This document shows, piece by piece, positions 55,480 to 64,000 of a stretch of 64,000 bases of DNA; position 1 is the first letter of the stretch, and each line of letters opens with the position of its first letter. The DNA lies in NCBI GenBank assembly GCA_020091685.1, contig CM034602.1:5884122-5948121 (forward strand), in the 5' to 3' direction. Made by a program: the position numbers and the translations under genes. The DNA comes from Lutjanus erythropterus. Its lineage: Eukaryota > Chordata > Actinopteri > Lutjaniformes > Lutjanidae. The notes beneath the pieces were generated by a model that did not search any database, was not told the origin of the DNA, and saw only the letters and a program-made list of their open reading frames with translations.

Positions 55480-55960
55480 ATTGCTTCACTCCTGCAAATG
55501 CATCTTGTAGCCGTTTTGAGAACCTCTCAACCGATCAACTTCACACTCAACGCTACGCTCCACTGGGTCCTCAGCAATACATCCACCAAGTGTGACGTCA
55601 GTTGGATGAACTGTTCTTGAGATAGACGGAGGACAGTAATATTTCTCTTCCTCCATAGTTAGATAATGCTACTACAGTGCCATTGAGCAAATGGCACCAA
55701 ATTGTCACGGTCGCTCAGGCATCATATCTACACCAAATATGGTTATAGTAGCACATAGCATTCAGGAGATAGGACATTTTTGGGGATATATAAGCCCTGC
55801 CCAAAGCATCTGAGCAATTTATTTGAGCATTTAGCAGAACCCCAGCTTTTTCCAGCATGGTCCAGAGATGTTCTGTACCAAATTTTGTGAAGATTGCTCA
55901 AAATTTGTAAGAGAGAAAAGAACTGGATTGGTCAAATCTTGAACAGAATTCAAAATGGTG
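55480..55960. repeat. Dispersed teleost repeat
   Basis: Recognised style of fish repeat: CTCAACCGATCAACTTCACA, TGACGTCAGTTGGATGAAC, ACCAAATTTTGTGAAGATTG. No coding content. Confidence 0.5.
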
Positions 55961-56929
55961 GAAAGGCACTCTCTTTCTCCAGTAGAATCTATCAAAACTA
56001 CTTCAGACTCTACCAGAACTATTTTATTTTCTACTAGAAATAAAGTAGTTCCTGCATGTCATTAGTTTTGCTGGTATTTGGTCATAAACCAAAGCACTGG
56101 ATAAATCACCACAGTTACTACAATTCATCTCAAGCAGGGGAAATATTTATTATACCAATTTTACTTAACTTTAATCCATTCAATAGTTGTGATAACTTAA
56201 TAATCAACCTCATGGTGACCCTAGATGAAAAGCCAATGGATGTTGATTGTCAAATTTTTTTATCCTGTACAATATACGATCAATAATTCCAAAAAATAAC
56301 AATGAAACCTTGTTTGTGATTTGAGACCAAAAGTCAGCCATCATATCAGCATTGCACTGATCAAGCAGCTGGTTAAATGGCGACACACAGAGTAGATTTA
56401 TGGCTTTTGTTTTGACAGGTGAGAACAGAAGGAGTGATTGTGTTTTGAGCTGTGATTGATTCTGTGTGAGGTGTTACACAGTCGCCGATGAGACGGACAC
56501 TCTGTAATATGATGCACATGGCTTAGTTTTACCATTCAGTGTAGTATCCTGGTTTGCCTTTCAAGCTGTTTCAGTATATAGGACAGTTTTTGTTTAAATC
56601 TGATCATTTTATGGCTGAAGTATGATATTGTTGTATTTTATACCTGGCAAAAAGTTGTTGCAGGATCATCAGACTCACAATCATCCTCTCTGCACCACAA
56701 ATGGGTGGTGTCTAGACAGGAACCCCAGATCTGCAAAAGATCTCCCCTTTTAATCCAAACCATGATCCTTCCCTAACCCTAACCAAGTCTTTCTTGTCCC
56801 TGAAGCTACGCAGATCTTAACAGCTGTGTTGCCACATTATAAAACCTGATTAGTTTGTACAATGTGCATAATGAATGAAAACATTTACAGTTTTCGCATC
56901 AGACAGTTTCATTCCCATGAAGATCTGTA

Positions 56930-57130
56930 CCAAATTTCATGGTAATCCATTTGATAGTTGAGACATTTCACTAAAAACCGCAAATGTCAACCTTGTGCGC
57001 TAGAGGCAAATCAGGCGACCAAAGTCAGTGGGATTCATCCTCTCGGAGCCACAAAATCACCATCCTGGCAATCCAAAGTTGGTGAAATATTCAGTCTGGA
57101 CCAAAGCGGCGGATGAACCGACCAACTTGC
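56930..57130. repeat. Dispersed repeat related to 57985-58165
   Basis: TGTACCAAATTTCATGGTAA and GACCAAAGTCAGTGGGATTC correspond to the module at 57985-58165 (CCATGAAATTCTGC, CTGACTTTTGCTGATT, GCGCCACCATGAGGTTGACA). Confidence 0.55.
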
Positions 57131-57984
57131 CATCCCTAGAGTCATGCTAGCGGTGAGGAAATTCATTCAAGGAAGCGATATATCATAGATATTTACTTCC
57201 AAAACACATATTTTAGATGGTAATGAAGATGGTGCAGGGAGGTGATGAGAGTGGAGGAGAGAGGAGAAGGAGTGAGCATGAAGGGTTTACTGAAACAAAG
57301 CTGTAATTCTTGGTATTTAGTGTCAGTGAGCATGAGTGATGCTGCAAATATTCAAAACCTTTAACCAAACCTTAACCAGAGATGGTTTAATTGAGTAAAT
57401 TTAACCTCTTTTTTGTGACAAATGCAAAAGAAATGTTTTAATTTTACGACACTGCCCAGTAAATGTGGCATGAATCATCACATCTTCATCTTTCGTGTAA
57501 GTTTGTAGAGACAAACAGATTCAAACTGCACTTTGTAGTAGTCAGAGGAGCTCTAGCTTACTTATAAAGCTGCATGAAGAGACAGTATAGTTGTGGGTTT
57601 TTGGATGGGAAAAAAAGAAAGTAAGAATGGAGGGAGGAGGTGGAGAACAACAGGATGGATACTGAGGGTTAACTGGCATGAAGAGTTCAGCTTTGGGCAA
57701 ACCACAACTGATGAGATGTTAGTGTTGATCCCGGATCTGGGATTTCTGCCATTAGATGATTATCGTCTTTTAGCCGTGACTGTAACATTAATGTAACTAG
57801 ACTGTTTGCAAGTTCACATAAACTCAGACTTAAGTTCAAATGCCTTTGGGTGTAACAGAGAGTCAGAGAATTGTTCAGCTTTGGCGAAGGGCGATAGAGC
57901 TCCCTCCATGCTTCATAGTTTTGAACAATGCTAGCTGCATGGTAATGTCTGTCAGTGTTGGACGGTCAGTCCGCCACTTTGGTC

Positions 57985-58165
57985 AAGATTGAAATATTTC
58001 AACAACAACAGGATGGACTGCCATGAAATTCTGCATAAACATTCAGAATAAATTATACTGACTTTTGCTGATTCCTACACTTTTCATATAGCGCCACCAT
58101 GAGGTTGACATTTCTGGTGTTGACTGAAATGTCTAAACAGCTATCAGATGGACTGCAGCAAAATT
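57985..58165. repeat. Dispersed repeat, second copy
   Basis: Contains ACAGGATGGACTGCCATGAA and GCGCCACCATGAGGTTGACA; a related module lies at 56930-57130. Confidence 0.55.
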
Positions 58166-58210
58166 TGGTTCAGACGTTCATGTTCACTTGATTAACTTGA
58201 TGTACCTTAA

Positions 58211-59655
58211 AGGGATAGTGCTATTTTTTTTAAGTGGGGTTGTATGAGGCACTTATCCACAGTCAGTCTATTACCACCAGTGGATGACAGCCGGCACACC
58301 CCCAGTTTGGAGAAGCAATAAGGGTATCAGTGTAGGAAGCTGAGTAATACAGCAAAACATATTTTAGCTACTTAAAAAACTCAATATTGTTTTAAGCGTT
58401 CACTATATTTACAATATTTTCACTGCTTTACCTAGACAGCTTTTTCCGATGGGAAACCACCATTATATATGCTAAATATCAGTCTCTCCGAACTAACCAG
58501 GCTTTATTAGTGAAATCAGTAATTTTACCCAGCAGAACACTGAAGTTGCTCGTCTCCCACTGCCTTGATCGGTTTGTTTGTTTGTGTTATTGTGTGACTG
58601 TGAATCTGAGCTGGCCCTTTATAACATCAAAGTCACACAATAACACAAACTAAACAATCAAGGCAGCGGTAGACCAGCAACTCCCATTTCCTATTAGGTA
58701 AAATTGCTGTTTTTGTCAAATAAGTCTGGTGGCTTTGGGGAAAGTGATATTTGGCTTATATAACAATTGTTTCCCCTCCAAAAGGGCTGTTTGACAGCAG
58801 GATAAAGAAGTTAAAATATTCAAAATATAGCATACAACCTTAGCTAGACTGCAAACATCTCATCAGCATTATGCTCACGTGACAACCTCGTTCATGCCAC
58901 ACTGAAACATATGAATAAATAGGATCCATCTTGTCTGCACATTTCAAAGCGTCAAGCAGCAAACGAGCAGCCAAACTTTCTGTCTTTCCTTCAACATGTG
59001 TGAACATTTCTGATCTATTTTTCATCAACATGATGCATATGATTGTGGCACACGCATTGGCAGATGGGTGCTCTGAGAGCAGGGGGATTTAAGTTTAGCA
59101 GTGAAGTTGTCTAGTGGCAGTAAATGTACAGTTTGCCCAGAAAAAGTTCAAGATGATTGTTTCTCAGTTGCTGGGTTAAGTGAAGGGAGAGTCTGTGGGA
59201 TGAAAGCGGAGCAGGGTGCGGTTCTCTGGCTCTGAAGCACACTCTGCTCCACCTAGGTTACAAAAATGTGAATGGAATATGATTTAAGTGTCTTTTTCTT
59301 GGCACCAGCCTTGCTTTTGAGCATGTATTGTTGGAGAAAAAAAAGTCTAAATAAACAGTTCAACTTGCTTTTACGCCCCTCAGATGCATTGGGCCACGAG
59401 ACGCCCAGAGTTTGTGCTGACAGAGGCATGGGTTAAAATGAGACAGAGCGAAAACAAGTCAGAGTTGCTTGCGTTCAAGACATTGGGTTCAACTCAAATT
59501 TATTTTTTTAGGGGGCTAAAATATTTTTCTTTTGCTGCTGACTCCACAGCAGTTCATTGCTTAATGTCCTACGCCATCACCCCTGCTGCTTCTTCAAAGT
59601 GGGGGGTGCTGACTGTGGGCTGTAACCCCACTTTTCAAAAATCCATACTGTCCCT
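58211..59655. mobile_element. TTAA-flanked nonautonomous element, 1445 bp
   Basis: Starts AGGGATAGTGCTATTTTTTT then AAGTGGGGTT; ends AACCCCACTTTTCAAAAATC then CATACTGTCCCT. Flanked by TTAA at 58207-58210 and 59656-59659. It contains an inner palindrome (GTGTTATTGTGTGAC / GTCACACAATAACAC). No intact transposase frame seen. Confidence 0.8.
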
Positions 59656-59689
59656 TTAACTGTACATTGTGTTTAATGCTAATAGCAAA

Positions 59690-59830
59690 GATTCACATGC
59701 TAACATGCTAAACTAACAGAATAAACACTATGAACCTGCTGAACATCAGCGTGTTAGCATTGTCAGTGTGAGCATGCTAAAATGCTATTGTTAGCATGCA
59801 GAGTAAGTACAGCCTCACAGAGTCTCATTT
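59690..59830. repeat. GCTAACATGCTAA simple-type repeat
   Basis: Multiple imperfect copies of GCTAACATGCTAA, GTTAGCATTG and GTTAGCATGC on both strands. Confidence 0.7.
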
Positions 59831-60663
59831 TCACCCTGGAATTCGGTGTAATGCAACTTTGTGCTTCAAAAATGAAGAGTATGATGGTAGAAATATGTGA
59901 ATGTGGTAAATGAATAAATGTTTGGATCAGTATGTACGCTAACCGTCCTGATTACTGACCACAACAGTGATTTAAAATGAAACATCCTGGTTGTCTTCCA
60001 GGGGCTCTGGGCAGCTATTTCCTCAAACCCACCATCACACACACACCCCCACCCCCCCCCCCTACTGAAATTGCGGTGGTCTTGGGTTTTTGTTATGTCG
60101 GCTGGGTGTCAGTCAAGTCACTATAAAAACATCAGTGGCTGCAGGGGGCTGACCGCAGAGGAAAGCGTTGCGTGCAGGACTCAGAGAAGGTTTTCAGTTT
60201 CAGGGACTGAGTGTGCCGTGGCTCTTCTGGGGGATGGCGTTGTCGTGTCAGACAATAATATCTCGCACAGCTTTAAGATTCACTGTGTGCCAGTGTCAGG
60301 AGGGCAGCTTCCATCTGCACCGTGATAACCAGACTTCACTCGGATATTCGGGCGTCGGCAGGGCAGCAGCACATTCTCAGGCCCCAGTGGAGAACTGGAA
60401 TTGCTCTTGTTTTCCACCACGGCTGCTATTATTTCAACTAATGACTGAAATATGAGTGCATGTGGCAATATTTGCTGTGTTACTCGAGGCCATGGCAAAA
60501 CAGGGGCACGGAATATGCTCTGTCAGCCTCAGCATACCAGAAATACAGACGTTGGCAACCTTTGACAATGCTGTAGTTGAGGGAGACACGAGACTAAGCA
60601 GCTTTTACAATGGACACTCATTGTTTTGCAAGTAAATCGAATTTATTTGTTGTAATAAATTAA

Positions 60664-61326
60664 AGGTGCAGTTTTTCTTTGTTACATCATTTTTCCATCA
60701 CATGCACGACATTTAACATTTTGAGGATTTTAGATTGTGGCAGTTGCATGTGCAAAAATGAGTACAACAGTTATAATAGTGAGTTGGAGCCATAGACTCT
60801 ATATTAAATAGTTTAAAGTCCTGTTTATCCTAGCTTCATATTGCCGGAGCGGAAGAAGCACATTGTATACTGACAATGACAAGCGATGATGAGTCTTTCA
60901 CTGTAAGTTGATAACTTTTTATAACTGTCAGTTGTCTGTCAGTCAAAAGTTAAGCTCATTATCCTGAAAACAAAAGCCCACTGCTCCAAAAATACACACT
61001 CTGGACTTTTAGTTAAGTGACTGCTTGCCAAACTCCATTAACATATTCATCAATTTAACCGTTATAAACATATCTGCCTTCTTTAGGATTATTAATGGTT
61101 TCTGATGACTCATAAACAGAAACTAAGTGATTCGGCAAACATTCGGCATTATTTTGAACTCGCATTTACGTGAAATGAGCAAACAAAAGCAGTAATTCTG
61201 GCCCGGGATAGAAGTTTCAAAGGACACAGCTGTAGCATTGTCCTGAGTATTTCAACTTAACATGTTTCTTAAATTTCTCAAGATGTATCATGATATATCA
61301 CAGCAAATATATTACAGAATTCTCCT
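60664..61326. mobile_element. Possible TTAA-flanked element
   Basis: 663 bp between TTAA 60660-60663 and 61327-61330, starting AGGTGCAGTTTTTC and ending GAATTCTCCT. Termini are only weakly inverted. Shares CATAGA-T-TATATTAAATAG with the element at 35158. Confidence 0.45.
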
Positions 61327-62109
61327 TTAAGTTTATATCCAGAGTTTACAGATGTACAGAATAAATGAATAAACAAAAAAAAAGTGTTTTTCTGATGATA
61401 TCCCTCATTTATATTCTAAAAATCCAGGGTCAGAGTCAGGTCATTCCAGGTTGCATCATCCAGAGACAAGGCAGTAAAATACACCTGCATTGTTAACTTT
61501 TAATGAGGATTTTCCTCAGCTGTTAAATAGACTTAAACCCAGTAAAACTCCCATGGTATACGTAAAAGAATGCTTACATGAAGCTTTAGATTTGCACTTT
61601 GGGTCACTAATATCTTGCACAGATGTAGCTGTTGTGTCATTACGCACTCAAAATTGCCTGTTTGGGTTTGAAAAGGTTGAGAGAAAAGAACATCAGTTGA
61701 GTTTGGCCACATTTTTAGTGGCATGAGACGAGGTCAAGACAGGGGTCGATGGGCTTGACCCGACCCCAATTAATTTTAATTGCATCTGTGCGCAAGATGG
61801 GTGATGTGGCAAAGTATCTGTGCAGGTATTAGTGTCACTGTTAACTTAATACAGTTGTGTTATTGGAGAAGGACAGCGTCACGTTTAATATTCTTTAATG
61901 TGCTTCTCAAATTTAGATGTTTAGTGTAAGTTTTCATGTCAGTAGTTTTTGCAGTGTTTGCTTTAGCTGGTGATGTGTGTCATACAGATGCTTTTTCATG
62001 ACTTAGCTTCTCTTTGCTTTGTCTCTTTTTGACATTTATCTTCTCATGTGTGTCAATTAAAACACATTAGATTGACAAGTAATTTCTTATGTTACATCAT
62101 ATTTATAGC

Positions 62110-63170
62110 CAGTGGTGGAAAATGTTTTCAGTTCCTTTATTTAAGTAAAAGTACCAATACTACTGGTCGTATTACAAGGAGTTTTTAACTGGTTATGAAA
62201 CAGTCTCAGTCTGATACTGAAGCCTCTATGTGACCCGAACAAACATGACCATCAGAGAGAAGATCGGCTTTTTCTCTAAAGTTGTTCTCAATGCCTGCCA
62301 ATGAGTCAGATTTTCTATGAAATCAGATGAAATGACCGTGTTTTTTTATTTTCCAAGCCAAAGTTACTGTGACAGTCATACATTAGCAAGTTAAAAAGAA
62401 ATAGGGGAAGATTTTTCTTTAGATAATTTTATTTCTGATGTGATATTTTATAGTTTTGGCAGCGGAAACACTACCGCTTTTGTCCACAGGGGCCTCCAAA
62501 ATCAACAAAATATGAAAATTCTTTGTAGTAGCTATAATGAAAACAAAAAAAATCAGGCACCAGGTGACAATAAAAAAAATGGAATATAGTAAACCTCTCA
62601 GACAAGCAGTTTGTCCAAATAAAAGTCCTTTGTGACTTATACATACGCACAGTACCTGCCACACAAACCATTTTTTTAAATAATATATTATATTTTATGC
62701 TTTATAATATGTTCTCTGTGTGTAAAAATTGATGATGAAATGTAACCAGTAAGTAAAGCTGTCAGATAATTAGACTGGAGTAAAAAAGGATAATATTTTC
62801 CTATGAAATGTAGTAGAGTAGAGAGTGCAAACATCTCGCCTCACCTTCCCCTTCCAAGTGTGTAGAAGAAAGAGCCAGTGTTTGGTTTGTCCATGGAAGA
62901 AGACCTGCGCCTTCTGTAGATATAAAGGGCTTGTTCTAAGGTTAAAAAAAAGGTGTATGAAAATTATATTCAATCTCTGCCATATTCTTCCACTAACTGA
63001 ACTTTAATCTTTTAACAATGCATATCGGCTATGTTTTGTTTATGTAAAAACTGATTATTGTAAAATAATTATAGTAGAGTAAAAGTATAAAGTAACATAA
63101 AATGGAAACATTTACAAACAAAATGGTAATTGGATAAATGTGTTTAATTACTTTCCATTTTTCTGCATTG
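62110..63170. mobile_element. CAGTGGTGGA-type repeat element with nested insertion
   Basis: Starts CAGTGGTGGAAAATGTTTTC then AAGTAAAAGTACCAATACT; ends with AGTAAAAGTATAAAGTAAC...CCATTTTTCTGCATTGAG. A copy of the dispersed repeat (62830-63005) interrupts it. The part at 62180-62530 recurs inverted at 9370-9700. Confidence 0.65.
62830..63005 (+). repeat. Teleost dispersed repeat, copy 3 (nested)
   Basis: CTCGCCTCACCTTCCCCTTC, GAGCCAGTGTTTGGTTTGTC and TCTGTAGATATAAAGGGC match copies 1 and 2. Truncated at its start. Confidence 0.7.
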
Positions 63171-63201
63171 AGTAGAGTATCACTGTTATATATGTTGTAA
63201 T

Positions 63202-63276
63202 GGACTCGTGCATGACGGGACTCGTGCATAATGAGGTCACTGTTCACTTCAAAGAGGATGCCTCGTCCTGACGTCA
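63202..63276 (+). promoter_or_regulatory. Candidate promoter with CRE, upstream of the right-edge gene
   Basis: A perfect palindromic cAMP-response element TGACGTCA at 63269-63276 lies in a short CpG-rich patch. A 12-bp direct repeat GGACTCGTGCAT occurs at 63202-63213 and 63218-63229. A TATATATG at about 63187 is a possible TATA-like sequence. Confidence 0.5.
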
Positions 63277-63279
63277 CCG

Positions 63280-63374
63280 CGCGTGAGCGTCAGGACGGTC
63301 TGGTGCGCAGAGAGACAGACAGATAGACAGCAGAGGATGAGCTGAAGACACGCTGGGCGGACAACTGCTTATCT
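63280..63374 (+). other. hapln3: Candidate noncoding first exon, probably hapln3
   Basis: GC-rich segment ending in the donor TTATCT|GTGAGT (GT at 63375-63376). Its only ATG (63337) is followed at once by TGA (ATG-AGC-TGA), so it is 5' UTR. The gene name comes only from synteny: in human, HAPLN3 follows MFGE8 on the same strand. The exact start is not known. Confidence 0.45.
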
Positions 63375-64000
63375 GTGAGTCACTTTTTTACGACTTTACA
63401 CTTTTATTAGACGCTCATAAGGCAGTTATACTTCACTTAGGACTATTTTATGTTTCAAACAGGCAGTGCGGATGAATTTCAGAGCGACAGTGTGATTCAG
63501 TTTGTAAATAGAGAGCTGAGGTTAGTAGACTTTACTTGAAATGCGGCTTAAAACAGCGCAAAGTGAAAATGAAAAAGTGAAATGAAAAAACAAACAAACA
63601 ATGTAGCTGCTAAATACTTTAAAGTGAAGAGAAGAGGAAGAGAAACTGCAAAGAAAGGAATTTATGAAAATATATTAAACGTACATTATTGTCTAATTAG
63701 ACGTGAACAAAGTTTCTTATGTTTCTAAAAGCCACATATTCTATTAACTGTAGCCTAAAATATTTAATTTACTAAATTTTTAAAGGTTTTCATAGATTTT
63801 TTTTGCTGTGAAAAGATCATTTTTATTTACCATAAAGGAATGTATAGAGCACAATCTTGAGCAGACTCAAATAAATGCGTAAAAAACGCTAGACCCGGCT
63901 CATGTTTTTGCATGCAGTGTTTTTGACATTTTTCAGAATTAAACAGGATATGAAAAAGCTTCGTTAATTGTGAAATTGGCTTCATAACCTCAAAGTCGCG
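63375..64000 (+). other. Intron following the right-edge first exon
   Basis: AT-rich sequence with no recognised exon to the window end. Confidence 0.4.

Larger units (their letters stand above)
52421..63240. other. mfge8-hapln3 intergenic spacer
   Basis: No gene recognised. Much of it is repeat-derived (55480-55960, 56930-57130, 57985-58165, 58211-59655, 59690-59830, 60664-61326, 62110-63170). The stretch 52440-55250 is unassigned; open frames there lack splice context or similarity. Confidence 0.6.

Overview
This is vertebrate nuclear DNA, most likely from a ray-finned (percomorph-type) teleost. The genes have many exons with GT-AG introns. The spacers are AT-rich and full of teleost-style repeats: a tRNA-derived SINE, hAT-like and TTAA-flanked miniature elements, a decayed Tc1-like transposon and CA/GT microsatellites. 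I see no bacterial-type operon, CRISPR array, phage or viral gene.

Layout. (1) 1-11245, minus strand: abhd2, a membrane-anchored alpha/beta-hydrolase (monoacylglycerol/ester lipase family). Two noncoding leader exons and eight coding exons can be traced. The final coding exon, expected to carry the catalytic His, lies beyond the left edge. (2) 11246-19975: intergenic spacer, mostly repeats. (3) About 19976-52420, plus strand: mfge8 (lactadherin, milk fat globule EGF factor 8). I resolved ten coding exons with consistent phases. They give a 468-residue secreted protein: signal peptide, three EGF domains (Arg-Gly-Asp in the second) and two F5/8-type discoidin domains. Introns 1 and 3 are long (11.9 and 9.1 kb). 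The 3' UTR appears long and carries two fold-back transposons. (4) 52421-63240: intergenic, nearly all repeat-derived. (5) 63241-64000: a CRE-containing GC-rich segment and a probable noncoding first exon with a good splice donor on the plus strand.

The gene order abhd2(-) / mfge8(+) / next gene(+) mirrors the human 15q26 block ABHD2-MFGE8-HAPLN3, including relative orientation. The right-edge exon is therefore proposed to be the start of hapln3, by synteny only.

The genes do not form a pathway. Mfge8 is a secreted bridge between phosphatidylserine on membranes (discoidin domains) and integrins (RGD). Abhd2 is a membrane lipase. Hapln3 would be an extracellular-matrix link protein. I found no convincing undescribed biological system. 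The points most worth a second look are a possible 18-nt alternative acceptor in mfge8, a tandem micro-uORF leader in abhd2, fold-back elements inside the mfge8 3' UTR, a TTAA element bounded by an unexpected 64-bp direct repeat, and several clear nested transposon insertions.
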